Below, one piece after another: positions 53,119-62,002 of a stretch of 64,000 bases of DNA. Under the pieces are notes generated by a model. That model ran no database searches. It was not told the origin of the DNA and saw only the letters and a list, made by a program, of their open reading frames with translations. The translations under genes and the position numbers were made by a program. The first letter of the stretch is position 1. Every line of letters begins with the position of its first letter. Source of the stretch: Eubacterium sp. UBA3279 (GTDB taxonomy: Bacteria > Bacillota > Clostridia > Lachnospirales > Lachnospiraceae); NCBI GenBank assembly GCA_002361775.1, contig DETV01000006.1:11468-75467 (forward strand). The letters are read 5' to 3'.

Positions 53119-53160
53119 ATGTATATCCTTCTTTCCTCCAATTCGTTTTCCATGCTTATT

Positions 53161-53189
53161 ATTATAACTTTGTTACAAAACTTTGTCAA
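53161..53189 (-). promoter_or_regulatory. Perfect consensus promoter of the SleB-type hydrolase gene
   Basis: On the minus strand TTGACA (53189-53184) and TATAAT (53166-53161), 17-base spacing. Confidence 0.85.
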
Positions 53190-53295
53190 TTCTTTTGCAG
53201 TCATGATACGTTTTACCAAAGAACAGTTCAGCCTGCGCCATTCGTAAGACCGCATTATGTTCTTATCCTACACTGTATGGCTAAACTGTTACTTT

Positions 53296-54765
53296 TCAAA
53301 TAATAATGCAGATCAAACCGCCTTTACTGTCATTTACTATTTTTTGCATGGTATCCTGGAGTTTCACCTGACTTTCCTCACTGATCTGTGCAATTTTTGT
53401 ACGAATTCCATCTTCCACCAATTGTTCTATGGACTTGCCAAAAATATTAGTCTGCCAAATTCCATCTTCCCGTTTTCCATTCTCTTTGATAAATTCTATC
53501 AGATCTTTAGCCTGTTCCTCGCTTCCCACAATAGGAGCAATTTCTGTTTCAATATTGGCTTTAATCATATGGATGGAGGGACTGGCCGATTTGATTTTTA
53601 CTCCATATTTGTTTCCCTGTCTGATCACCACAGGTTCATCCAGAGTTATTTCATCTTTCTCCGGAATCACAACCCCATATCCGCTACCCCGGACAGCTTC
53701 TATGGCATGCTGTACCTTCACGTATTCTTCTTTCATGGCGGCAAGTTCTTTCAGCGTATGAATCAACTGATACTCACTGGTAATCTCCACTCCGGTCATC
53801 TCACTCATGATCTTATAGTAATAAGGCTCCTTTATTTCCATTCGAACCTTTACCACTCCATTTGACAGATTCACCTCTTCCAGAGCCGTGGATTTTACAT
53901 AATCGCTGTCCACCTGGAGAGTTTCATTTTTTATATCACGAATATACCGCAAATTCTCCATAATCCCACGAATCTGCTGCAGAATATCTCCTTTCAGATA
54001 ATGAGAAACCGGAAGAAGTTCCACCCACTTAGGTATGTAAAATTCCACCTGACGAACAGGAAATTCATAAAGAATTTTTTCCAGAATACGAACCACATCG
54101 TCTTTTCTCAATTGTTCGCAGTTTACGCTGATGGCCGCTGCCTGATATTTTTTCTGCAGTTCTTCCGTCAATTTCAAAGTTTCTTCTTTATAAGGCTTCT
54201 GAGAATTGACCAGAATCAGAAATGGTTTTCCCTGCTTTTTCAGTTCCTCCACTGTCCGCTCTTCACTTTCACGGAAATTTTCTCTGGGAATCTCGCCAAA
54301 AGAACCGTCGCAGGTAACTACAAGACCAATAGTGGAATGCTCCTGTATCACCTTTCTTGTTCCCACCTCCGCCGCCTGATGAAAGGGGATTTCCTGCTCA
54401 TACCAAGGGGTTTTTACCATACGTTCTTTTTCATTTTCCATATTTCCGGAAGCATCCGGAACCATAAATCCCACACAATCGATCAAACGGATTTTTACCG
54501 GAATATCTTCTCCTAAAAGAACATCCACTGCTTCTTTCGGGATAAATTTAGGTTCCACTGTGGTAATCGTCTTTCCTGAACCGGATACGGGAAGCTGATC
54601 CTGTACCTCACTGCGATCTTGCTCATCCATTCCGGGCAATGCCAGAAGCTCCATAAAACGCCGGACAAATGTGGATTTTCCTGTTCTCACCGGACCCACG
54701 ACCCCCACAAGAAACTGGCCCTGGGTGCGGGCTTCTATATCTTTGTATACCGAAAATGCATCCAT
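53296..54765 (-). CDS. spoIVA: Stage IV sporulation protein A
   Basis: Spore-coat basement ATPase, 489 residues. DIEARTQGQFLVGVVGPVRTGKSTF contains the Walker A motif, then FVRRFMELLALPGM and SGSGKTITTVEPKFIP. DCVGFMVPDA is the switch region and VTCDGSFGEIPRE follows. The C-terminal part ends KGGLICIII, as in family members. It polymerises on the forespore outer membrane and recruits coat proteins. The gene has a candidate sigma-E promoter upstream. Confidence 0.96.
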   Translation of the reverse strand: MDAFSVYKDIEARTQGQFLVGVVGPVRTGKSTFVRRFMELLALPGMDEQDRSEVQDQLPVSGSGKTITTVEPKFIPKEAVDVLLGEDIPVKIRLIDCVGFMVPDASGNMENEKERMVKTPWYEQEIPFHQAAEVGTRKVIQEHSTIGLVVTCDGSFGEIPRENFRESEERTVEELKKQGKPFLILVNSQKPYKEETLKLTEELQKKYQAAAISVNCEQLRKDDVVRILEKILYEFPVRQVEFYIPKWVELLPVSHYLKGDILQQIRGIMENLRYIRDIKNETLQVDSDYVKSTALEEVNLSNGVVKVRMEIKEPYYYKIMSEMTGVEITSEYQLIHTLKELAAMKEEYVKVQHAIEAVRGSGYGVVIPEKDEITLDEPVVIRQGNKYGVKIKSASPSIHMIKANIETEIAPIVGSEEQAKDLIEFIKENGKREDGIWQTNIFGKSIEQLVEDGIRTKIAQISEESQVKLQDTMQKIVNDSKGGLICIII

Positions 54766-54808
54766 AATCGTCTATTCCTCCTTCTACTCTCATACTTGTG
54801 CTGATAAT

Positions 54809-54838
54809 ATGTATATGAGAAAAGAAGTCCATTTATAC
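54809..54838 (-). promoter_or_regulatory. Candidate sigma-E promoter of spoIVA
   Basis: On the minus strand GTATAAA (54838-54832) and CATATACAT (54817-54809) are separated by 14 bases, resembling the sigma-E pattern (ATA-type -35, CATACA-type -10). It lies about 45 bases before the start. The support is motif likeness plus the known regulation of spoIVA in Bacillus. Confidence 0.5.
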
Positions 54839-54904
54839 GAATTATTCATACCTGTTTAATATCTCTATCATCTATAAAAATCGTCCTTAGCAATAGGATT
54901 TATA

Positions 54905-56272
54905 TCATTTTCCTCTCATTAATGGATTTCTGTACAGAGAATATACCAGTTGTACCGCCATGACACACCAGATTACCGGTTCACACCAGATCACCGCCGT
55001 ATACTGATACTTCGGAATCAAAATCCAAACAAATAAGATTTTTCCAACCAGTTCGATTACACTGGAAATCAAAGGCAACATTTTTTCTCCCAAGCCCTGA
55101 AGCGCATGTCTGGACTGATTCAAGACACCCAAAATCACATAACTTGGTCCAACAATCCTCAGATATTGTACTCCCCCCTGAATGATGGCGCTTTCATCTG
55201 TTCCCGTAATCAGGCGCATCAAAAATTCTCCAAACAGATAAATCAGAATTGTGATCAATACTGTCAATACCACATCGTAGGCATAGGAAATCCGCATCAC
55301 CTTCCGAATCCGCTCCCATTGTCCAGCTCCACGGTTTTGAGACACGAAGGTAGAAACAGCCAGTGCCATAGAAGAAAAGAACATATTAAAAATCAGATAA
55401 ATCTTTCGTGCCGATGAGTACGCTACAATCATCAGCATACCAAGCTGATTGATTCCATATTGCAGAATCACAGATCCCAGAGAAACAATACTGCTCATAA
55501 ATCCCACTGAGAGTCCCTGCCCCAGCATCTCTTTATAGAGAGTACCTTCCATCTTAAAATGCTGTTTCTCCGGCAGTAGAAATTTCGCCCTTTTCCAGAT
55601 ATAGACCATACATAGAATCGCCGATATCATCTGCGCTAATACCGTAGCCACTGCTGCTCCGGCAATCCCCATATCCAATTCCACAATAAATAAAATATCC
55701 AGGCCCACATTCAGCAGAGAAGAAAAAAACAGAAACACCAACGGCATCATGCTGTTTCCGATTGCCCGCAAAAGTCCTGCACACAAATTATAGGCAAACA
55801 TCACCAGAATAGACACCGTAATAATGAAAATATAAGTATAGGAATCTTCTATGACCTCCTTCGGTGTCTCAAGCACTTCTAACAGAGGATGTAAAATCAA
55901 ACTTCCTCCCAATGTGATCACCAGAGAACACCCTATCCCGATTACCATAGCAGCCGCCGTAGATCGTTTCAGAAGCTTCTGATCTCCAGAGCCAAAACTT
56001 CTGGAGGTTACCGTTGCCAAACCAGTTCCGATTCCCATGGCAAATCCAACCAACAGGTTATAAACCGGCGTTGTGGCACCCATAGCCGCCAATGCAGAAT
56101 CCCCCAGATAATGTCCTACAATCATAGTATCCACCATGTTATACAACTGCTGAAAAATCCTTGAAATCAAAAGCGGCACCATAAATAGCAGCATTGATGT
56201 AAAAATCGGACCATGAAGCAGATCTACTTCCCCGAAAATATTCCCACCTCTTTTTATTTTTGCCTTTTCCAT
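54905..56272 (-). CDS. MATE-family multidrug/organic cation efflux transporter
   Basis: Membrane transporter of about 455 residues with 12 hydrophobic segments. LLFMVPLLISRIFQQLYNMVDTMIVGHYLG, AAMGATTPVYNLLVGFAMGIGTG and VTSRSFGSGD are the MATE N-terminal signature, mirrored near the middle by STFVSQNRGAGQW. It probably exports drugs or cations using sodium or protons. Start at MEKAKIKRGG preceded by GAGGGAG. It lies downstream of trmD on the same strand, 25 bases away, and may be co-transcribed with it. Confidence 0.88.
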   Translation of the reverse strand: MEKAKIKRGGNIFGEVDLLHGPIFTSMLLFMVPLLISRIFQQLYNMVDTMIVGHYLGDSALAAMGATTPVYNLLVGFAMGIGTGLATVTSRSFGSGDQKLLKRSTAAAMVIGIGCSLVITLGGSLILHPLLEVLETPKEVIEDSYTYIFIITVSILVMFAYNLCAGLLRAIGNSMMPLVFLFFSSLLNVGLDILFIVELDMGIAGAAVATVLAQMISAILCMVYIWKRAKFLLPEKQHFKMEGTLYKEMLGQGLSVGFMSSIVSLGSVILQYGINQLGMLMIVAYSSARKIYLIFNMFFSSMALAVSTFVSQNRGAGQWERIRKVMRISYAYDVVLTVLITILIYLFGEFLMRLITGTDESAIIQGGVQYLRIVGPSYVILGVLNQSRHALQGLGEKMLPLISSVIELVGKILFVWILIPKYQYTAVIWCEPVIWCVMAVQLVYSLYRNPLMRGK

Positions 56273-56297
56273 CTCCCTCATTCCTCCAACGTTTCCT

Positions 56298-57047
56298 TTA
56301 CATATCTTCCTTTTCCATTTCCCGGCGAAGCTGTTCCAGATACTGCTGCTCCTTTTTACTCAGATTTGCCCCTTCCAACAATTCCGGTCTCCACTGAAGC
56401 GTCCGAAGGATGGATTGCTCTCTTCTCCATTTTTCAATATTGGCATGATGGCCGGACAGTAATATCTCCGGCACCTTTTTCCCCATCCACTCTGCCGGAC
56501 GGCTGTACTGAGGATATTCCAGCAGATTATCGTGAAAAGAATCAAACTGGGCAGATTCCTCATTACTCAAAACCCCCGGAACAAAACGGGAAATAGCGTC
56601 GATCATTACCATAGAGGGCAATTCTCCCCCTGTAAGTACATAATCCCCAATAGAAACGTAGTCGGTAACCACTTCTTCCAATACTCTTTCATCGATTCCT
56701 TCATAGTGACCGCAAAGAAATACCAGATCCTTTTCCTTCGCAAAATCTTCCACCATGGACTGATTAAATACTTTCCCCTGTGGGGTAAGATATATTACTC
56801 GAGGTTTATAACCAATTTCTTCTTCTACTGCCTTGCAGGCTCCATAAACCGGCTCCGCCTGCATCACCATGCCGGCTCCTCCTCCATAGGGATAATCATC
56901 CACTTTCATATGTTTATTTGTAGAATAATCCCGGATATTTGTGGCAGTAAGCTGAATGATCCCCTGTTCCATAGCTCGTCCGATCACACTTGTCCCCAAT
57001 CCCTGCACAATCATTTCCGGAAATAATGTAAGTACGTGATAATGCAT
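56298..57047 (-). CDS. trmD: tRNA (guanine-N1)-methyltransferase
   Basis: Methylates G37 of tRNAs. 249 residues: HVLTLFPEMIVQGLGTSVIGRA, DDYPYGGGAGMVMQAEP, YLTPQGKVFNQ, FLCGHYEGIDERVLEE and VSIGDYVLTGGELPSMVMIDAI form the trefoil-knot SAM site. It follows rimM as in most bacteria. Confidence 0.97.
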   Translation of the reverse strand: MHYHVLTLFPEMIVQGLGTSVIGRAMEQGIIQLTATNIRDYSTNKHMKVDDYPYGGGAGMVMQAEPVYGACKAVEEEIGYKPRVIYLTPQGKVFNQSMVEDFAKEKDLVFLCGHYEGIDERVLEEVVTDYVSIGDYVLTGGELPSMVMIDAISRFVPGVLSNEESAQFDSFHDNLLEYPQYSRPAEWMGKKVPEILLSGHHANIEKWRREQSILRTLQWRPELLEGANLSKKEQQYLEQLRREMEKEDM

Positions 57048-57062
57048 ATTATACCCTCTCTT

Positions 57063-57581
57063 TCAGGAATCTATATCGACCAAACCAGGCAGCAAATGGA
57101 TTTTCATTTCATTTTTTTCCACATTCACTTCCAGAATACAGTCTTTAATGGCAGGAACCAGTACTTCTCCATATTCCTGAGTCTGTATACAATATACGTC
57201 ATTTGCCCCGGTTTTCATCACATCTGTAAGCACTCCAAAAGGTGTTTGATCTTCCAGGATCACCTGCATATCAATCAGATCTGCAATATAATACTCATCC
57301 TTTTTCAACCGGACTGCATGTTCTCTGGTCACATAGAGACTTTTTCCCTTATACTTTTCAATATCATTAATGTTGTCAATTCCTTTAAATTTCACAATTA
57401 CAAATTGCTTAAAAAATTTAACTCCGGTAATTTCCAGTTTCTTTTCTTCTCTTCCCGTATCCAGGATTACTTCTTTCAGCTTTTTAAACCGATTCGGATC
57501 GTCTGTAGTGGGAAATACCTTCACTTCTCCCCGAATCCCATGAGTATTGGAAATCACACCAACCTGCAGCATTTGTTCCAT
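57063..57581 (-). CDS. rimM: Ribosome maturation factor RimM
   Basis: Binds S19 and helps 30S assembly. 172 residues, with an N-terminal [23 protein letters not shown] domain and a PRC-barrel C-terminal domain ([40 protein letters not shown]). GAGGAGATAATCAA precedes the start. A terminator separates it from khpA upstream. Confidence 0.95.
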   Translation of the reverse strand: MEQMLQVGVISNTHGIRGEVKVFPTTDDPNRFKKLKEVILDTGREEKKLEITGVKFFKQFVIVKFKGIDNINDIEKYKGKSLYVTREHAVRLKKDEYYIADLIDMQVILEDQTPFGVLTDVMKTGANDVYCIQTQEYGEVLVPAIKDCILEVNVEKNEMKIHLLPGLVDIDS

Positions 57582-57644
57582 TTGATTATCTCCTCTATAT
57601 CATAATGCTCACTTGTATATGAGCTCATTTTACTTTCCTGTGAA

Positions 57645-57676
57645 TCAAAAAAAGGATATAGCCAACGGCTACATCC
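57645..57676 (-). terminator. Terminator between khpA and rimM
   Basis: On the minus strand GGATGTAGCC-GTT-GGCTATATCC forms a 10-pair stem (one G-U) followed by seven T residues. It lies inside the otherwise continuous ylxM-ffh-rpsP-khpA-rimM-trmD order. Confidence 0.82.
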
Positions 57677-57688
57677 TCATACTTTCAG

Positions 57689-57919
57689 CTATTGCAGAAT
57701 TTCGACTACAACCTTCTTATCATATTTGGAGGAAGCAGCTTTTACAACCGTACGAATTGCCTTGGCAATGCGTCCCTGACGGCCAATCACCTTGCCCATA
57801 TCGGAAGGTGAAACCTTCAATTCCACTAAAATTGCATTGCTTTCTTCAGTCTGGCTTACAACTACTTCTTCCGGATGGTCTACGAGGGATTTTGCAATTA
57901 CTTCTACCAAATCTTTCAT
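57689..57919 (-). CDS. khpA: KH-domain RNA-binding protein KhpA
   Basis: RNA-binding protein of 76 residues with a single KH domain; the GxxG loop is GRQG in MGKVIGRQGRIAKAIRTVV. KhpA partners with KhpB/Jag in cell-size and RNA control in Firmicutes. Start at MKDLVEVIA, with GGAGG 6 bases before. The rpsP-khpA neighbourhood is standard. Confidence 0.92.
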   Translation of the reverse strand: MKDLVEVIAKSLVDHPEEVVVSQTEESNAILVELKVSPSDMGKVIGRQGRIAKAIRTVVKAASSKYDKKVVVEILQ

Positions 57920-58007
57920 TACGCACCTCCGCGCATTTGTCTGGCCATTCTCCCCCATGGAAGAATGTACCGGGCAAAGACGATTCCGCAGTCCTTATGG
58001 CTCTGCA

Positions 58008-58253
58008 TTATTTTTCAATACCAGCTAATTTGAAGATCTTGCTTACAACTTCTGTAGGCTGAGCTCCATTTGCCAGCCATTTTTTAGCTGCTTCTTCATC
58101 TACTTTGTAAACGCTTGGGTTACAAGTTGGATCGTATGTTCCGATCTCAGCGATGAATTTTCCATCTCTTGGAGATCTGGAGTCTGCTACGATAATTCTA
58201 TAGAAAGGAGCCTTTTTCTGACCCATTCTTCTTAATCTGATTTTTACTGCCAT
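58008..58253 (-). CDS. rpsP: 30S ribosomal protein S16
   Basis: Ribosomal protein of 81 residues beginning [19 protein letters not shown], with [20 protein letters not shown] and a [14 protein letters not shown] segment. Start at MAVKIRL because AGGAGG lies 8 bases before it. Confidence 0.97.
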   Translation of the reverse strand: MAVKIRLRRMGQKKAPFYRIIVADSRSPRDGKFIAEIGTYDPTCNPSVYKVDEEAAKKWLANGAQPTEVVSKIFKLAGIEK

Positions 58254-58286
58254 TACTTTCACCTCCTTGGAATAAATGCTTGCTAT

Positions 58287-59633
58287 TTAAAAGGGAAGTT
58301 TGAAACCTCCTCTTTTGCCACTTTTACCGCCCATTAAACCGGGCATCTGTTTCATCATCTTTCTGGTCTGTTCAAACTGTTTTACCATACGGTTTACTTC
58401 CATCAGATCAACGCCTGCCCCCTGAGCAATACGTTTCTTACGGGAAGGATTCAGAAGATCCGGATTCGCCCTTTCTTTAGGCGTCATAGAAAGAATAATC
58501 GCTTCTTTTCTTGCCATATCCTTCTCATCGATCATACCTTCAAGATCTTTTGCTTTGCTTCCCAATCCCGGAAGCATATTCAGAACACTGGAAATTCCAC
58601 CCATATTTTTCATCTGGTTCATACTTTCCAGATAATCATCAAAACCAAATGTGGCTTTTTTGATCTTCTGTTCCATTTCCCGGGCTTTTGTCTCGTCAAA
58701 ATTTTGCTGAGCCTTCTCAATCAGACTCATCACATCTCCCATGCCCAGGATTCGTGAAGCCATACGGTCCGGATAAAACTGTTCCAAATCAGAAAGCTTT
58801 TCTCCCATACCCACATAAAGAATCGGTTTTCCACTGATTGCCTTGATAGACAATGCAGCTCCACCTCGGGTATCACCATCCAGCTTTGTCACAATTACAC
58901 CGTCGATGCCCACTTTCTGATTAAAGGTTTCAGATACATTCACCGCATCCTGACCAGTCATGGCGTCTACTACCAAAATGGTCTGATCCACATGTACCTG
59001 TTCCTTGATAGCAATCAGTTCCTGCATCATATCTTCATCTACATGAAGACGTCCGGCTGTATCTAAAATCACCACATTAAAGCCGTGATTTTTAGCATGT
59101 TCAATTGCCGCCTTTGCTATATCCACCGGATTTTGTTTGTCTCCCATGGAAAATACTTCCACACCCTGTTTTTCACCATTGATCTGCAATTGAGTGATCG
59201 CAGCGGGACGATATACGTCACAGGCTGCCAGAAGCGGCTTTCTTCCTTTTGCTTTTAACTTTCCTGCAATCTTTGCAGTTGTTGTTGTCTTACCTGCACC
59301 CTGAAGACCTGCCATCATGATTACTGTTACTTCACCGGCAGGACGAAGGGCAATCTCTGTGGTCTCACTTCCCATCAGAGAAACCAGTTCATCATTTACA
59401 ATCTTGATTACCATCTGTCCGGGATTCAGACCATTCATCACATCCTGTCCAACGGCTCTTTCCTGTACAGATTTGATAAACTGTTTTACCACTTTAAAAC
59501 TGACATCAGCTTCCAGAAGCGCCATCTTTACTTCTTTCAATGCTGTCTTTACATCTGCCTCTGTCAGACGGCCCTTACTTCTCAGGTTTTTAAATACATT
59601 CTGCAGTTTTTCAGTTAAACTTTCAAATGCCAT
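58287..59633 (-). CDS. ffh: Signal recognition particle protein Ffh
   Basis: SRP GTPase of 448 residues that targets membrane and secreted proteins. The NG domain has GLQGAGKTTTTAKIAG (P-loop, with Ala where Ser is more usual), DVYRPAAITQLQ, DTAGRLHVDE and TKLDGDTRGGAAL. The Met-rich M domain has LLNPSRKKRIAQGAG and MMKQMPGLMG for 4.5S RNA and signal sequences. The start lies 3 bases after ylxM. Confidence 0.97.
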   Translation of the reverse strand: MAFESLTEKLQNVFKNLRSKGRLTEADVKTALKEVKMALLEADVSFKVVKQFIKSVQERAVGQDVMNGLNPGQMVIKIVNDELVSLMGSETTEIALRPAGEVTVIMMAGLQGAGKTTTTAKIAGKLKAKGRKPLLAACDVYRPAAITQLQINGEKQGVEVFSMGDKQNPVDIAKAAIEHAKNHGFNVVILDTAGRLHVDEDMMQELIAIKEQVHVDQTILVVDAMTGQDAVNVSETFNQKVGIDGVIVTKLDGDTRGGAALSIKAISGKPILYVGMGEKLSDLEQFYPDRMASRILGMGDVMSLIEKAQQNFDETKAREMEQKIKKATFGFDDYLESMNQMKNMGGISSVLNMLPGLGSKAKDLEGMIDEKDMARKEAIILSMTPKERANPDLLNPSRKKRIAQGAGVDLMEVNRMVKQFEQTRKMMKQMPGLMGGKSGKRGGFKLPF

Positions 59634-59636
59634 GTA

Positions 59637-59981
59637 CTATAACTCCTCTAAAATGCTGTGGGACAATTCTTCAATTCTTGTCATAATCTGATTTAAATCG
59701 CTGTCCTCATAACTCTGTGTCAGTCCGTGAATCTCATGAACCTTCTCACGGATCGTTACAAACTTTTCCACCAGATGAAGTTTCTCCTCATAATCCTCCA
59801 GAATCCTGGTGCTTCTCTTTACCAGATCGTGAACACCCTGTCGGCTGATTCCCTGATCCTGGGCAACTTCGCTGAAAGAAAAATCATTGAGAACAACTTC
59901 TTCATATATACTTCTCTGATGCTCTGTGAGCAATTCACCATAAAAATCAAAAAGTAACGCCTGTCTTGCAAGCTTATCCAT
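59637..59981 (-). CDS. ylxM: YlxM/UPF0122 helix-turn-helix protein
   Basis: Small DNA-binding-type protein of about 114 residues (ALLFDFYGELLTEHQRSIYE, then VAQDQGISRQGVHDLVKRS, a sigma-70 region-4-like helix-turn-helix). The ylxM-ffh pairing is conserved in Firmicutes. Start at MDKLARQA with AAGGTG 6 bases upstream. Confidence 0.93.
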   Translation of the reverse strand: MDKLARQALLFDFYGELLTEHQRSIYEEVVLNDFSFSEVAQDQGISRQGVHDLVKRSTRILEDYEEKLHLVEKFVTIREKVHEIHGLTQSYEDSDLNQIMTRIEELSHSILEEL

Positions 59982-59997
59982 GTTCATCACCTTGGCT

Positions 59998-60026
59998 ATC
60001 ATACAACAATTCTTTTACCCTGTCAA
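59998..60026 (-). promoter_or_regulatory. Sigma-A promoter of ylxM-ffh-rpsP-khpA
   Basis: On the minus strand TTGACA (60026-60021) and TATGAT (60003-59998), 17-base spacing; a very short leader follows. Confidence 0.8.
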
Positions 60027-60107
60027 GTATTTTTTATTGACAAACTTTCATTTGTGTTTTTTATATTTATCTCATATACAAGTCACCACTTCTAAAACTA
60101 TACTTTT

Positions 60108-60445
60108 TCATGGGCAGTTCTGCCATTCTTCCAGCTGATCCAGAACGCTATTTGTAATCTCATAAATGGTTTTATTGAAAATTTCAAATCCATAATCATA
60201 TCTGCAATATCACACTGACTCATCCCTTTGTACACATAAACAGTACCTTATCCTAAATATTCAAAACATCCTGTTTTCTTCTTGGTACAACAGCTAATTC
60301 AATATTCCTTCACGATCCCGTAGCACCTCGATGAGAACTGTCGGTTTGGTGTTGCAAGCACTATTTTTAAAAATGCTTTTTTCTCTATCCCCCAACCTTA
60401 CCGTCCAAACTAGCTTTTTGAGGTACCATTCGCTTAATCTCAGGT
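60108..60445 (-). pseudogene. Decayed IS256-family (mutator) transposase fragment
   Basis: Several frames on the minus strand together recall an IS256 transposase: NGTSK, then TVLIEVLRDRE (the usual EVxVPRDRxG), VVPRRKQDV, a stop, KVLFMCTKGMSQCDIADMI (usual KGMSxRDI) and, shifted, YGFEIFNKTIYEITNSVLDQ LEEWQNCP before a stop. Frameshifts and stops break it, and the catalytic C-terminal region is missing. It lies between ylxM and the Uma2 gene and fills most of a gene-free stretch of about 550 bases. No terminal inverted repeats were recognised. Confidence 0.68.
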
Positions 60446-60473
60446 TTACTACACTATATTTATCATGTATAAT
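60445..60473 (+). promoter_or_regulatory. Promoter of the Uma2-family gene
   Basis: TTTACT at 60445-60450 and TATAAT at 60468-60473 with 17-base spacing. A 7-base-pair hairpin (60491-60513) ends right before the ribosome binding site AAAGGAG and could affect translation. Confidence 0.6.
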
Positions 60474-60531
60474 TAAGATAGGTCAGAAAAGGAAACTCTA
60501 TTTTTAAGTTTCCATGAAAGGAGTTGTAATT

Positions 60532-61080
60532 ATGGCAAGACCAGAAAAACAGCTTTACACAGAAATTGATTATTATGCTCTTCCCGAAGATGTACGAGCC
60601 GAACTGATAGACGGTCAGATTTATTACCAGGTTGCTCCCAGCCGTATTCATCAGGAGATATTAAGCGAATTACACGCCGCAATACATCAATACATCAAAT
60701 CAAAAAAAGGTTCCTGCAAGGTCTATCCAGCTCCGTTTGCAGTTAAATTATGGGAAGAGAAAAAAACCATTGTTGAACCTGATATAAGCGTTATATGTGA
60801 CCGCAACAAACTCACAGAAAGAGGCTGCACAGGTGCGCCGGACTGGATTATTGAAATCATATCCCCTGGTAATTCCAGTCATGACTATATAAGAAAACTG
60901 AACCTTTATGCTGACGCAGGCGTTCGGGAATATTGGATTGTAAATCCTATAAATCGCACTGTGCTTGTGTATCACTTGGAAGAAAGCAAGTTTGAAGTAT
61001 CTTCCTACACCTTCCAGGACAAAATAAAAGTCAATATTTATGATGATTTATGGATTGACTTCATGGAAATTAACCCATAA
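60532..61080 (+). CDS. Uma2-family (DUF820) nuclease-like protein
   Basis: Protein of about 182 residues with the PD-(D/E)XK-type Uma2 pattern: YYALPEDVRAELIDGQIYY, RIHQEILSELHAAIHQYI, VEPDISVICD (acidic residue), GAPDWIIEIISPGNSSHDY and REYWIVNP. Uma2 proteins are predicted endonucleases, often next to mobile elements; their role is unclear. The neighbouring IS256 relic fits this. AAAGGAG 9 bases before the ATG at 60532 fixes the start. Confidence 0.88.
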   Translation: MARPEKQLYTEIDYYALPEDVRAELIDGQIYYQVAPSRIHQEILSELHAAIHQYIKSKKGSCKVYPAPFAVKLWEEKKTIVEPDISVICDRNKLTERGCTGAPDWIIEIISPGNSSHDYIRKLNLYADAGVREYWIVNPINRTVLVYHLEESKFEVSSYTFQDKIKVNIYDDLWIDFMEINP

Positions 61081-61092
61081 TCTTTTTTATCT

Positions 61093-61119
61093 GGCAGCAG
61101 GAATTTTTTCCCTGCTGCC
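61093..61119. terminator. Hairpin terminator after Uma2 gene / larE
   Basis: GGCAGCAGG at 61093-61101 pairs with CCTGCTGCC at 61111-61119, with T-rich sequence on the left side for the minus strand. It separates two converging genes. Confidence 0.68.
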
Positions 61120-61174
61120 GAATTATTTCAGGTATTTACATTGTGAAATCCCAATTTCAGAAAAGTAAATCCGT

Positions 61175-62002
61175 CTATATATCCATACTTCCGCTGCGAA
61201 ATCCTTCCAGATCCAGAGTAATATATCGAAAATCCAACGATTTCAATATATTTCTTATAAGTACCACCTGCTCCAGCGCCTGAGAAAATTGTTCCACAGG
61301 AATTTCCAGACGAGCCACATCTTTGTGCAGCCGTACCCGAATTACTCCAAAGCCAAGCTCCTTCAACGCTTCTTCTGCCGCCTCAATCCTGCGCAGAGTA
61401 AAAAGATCTAATTCTTCATTGTAAGGAAGCCGGGTAGCCATACAGGGTGAGGAAGGACGGGAAGCGGAAGAAATACCCAACTGTGACGCCCATTCCCGAA
61501 TTTCTTTTTTCGTAAATCCATGATCCAGCAGAGGACTGGAAATTTCCAGTTCCTTCACTGCTTTCATCCCCGGCCTGTACTGGGAGAGATCATCATAATT
61601 TGAACCTTCGTATATAGTCCTTACTCCATGATTCTCTGCAAACCCTTTTAATTTTTGAAACAGGCCCTTTTTACAAATATAACACCTGTCTTTTGGATTG
61701 TTTTTGATTCTTTCAAATTCCAGTTCATTTACCGAGATTACCTTATGAAGTAATCCCCCTTCTTCTGCTGCTTTCCGGGCTGCCTCCATATCTGCCGCCG
61801 GATGGAGAACAGTATCAAAAGTCACTCCATAAGCCTTTGTTCCGTTTTCTGCAGCACATTTACCAATCAGCGCTGCAAGAAGAGAACTGTCTACACCGCC
61901 GGATAATGCAAGACATACCGGATTTTTTGTTTCTTCTTTTAATTGTTTTACCAACATTTCCTGTTTTTGAGAAAATGTCTGCCCTCTTATCTCTTCCATC
62001 AT
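61175..62002 (-). CDS. larE: ATP-dependent sacrificial sulfur transferase LarE
   Basis: Supplies sulfur for the nickel-pincer cofactor of lactate racemase-type enzymes. 275 residues: CLALSGGVDSSLLAALIG (PP-loop), NNPKDRCYICKKGLF, EGSNYDDLSQYRPGMKA and ASRPSSPCMATRLPY with the sulfur-donating Cys region. Its ATG overlaps the larC stop by 4 bases. larB and larA were not seen in the window. Confidence 0.93.
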   Translation of the reverse strand: MMEEIRGQTFSQKQEMLVKQLKEETKNPVCLALSGGVDSSLLAALIGKCAAENGTKAYGVTFDTVLHPAADMEAARKAAEEGGLLHKVISVNELEFERIKNNPKDRCYICKKGLFQKLKGFAENHGVRTIYEGSNYDDLSQYRPGMKAVKELEISSPLLDHGFTKKEIREWASQLGISSASRPSSPCMATRLPYNEELDLFTLRRIEAAEEALKELGFGVIRVRLHKDVARLEIPVEQFSQALEQVVLIRNILKSLDFRYITLDLEGFRSGSMDI

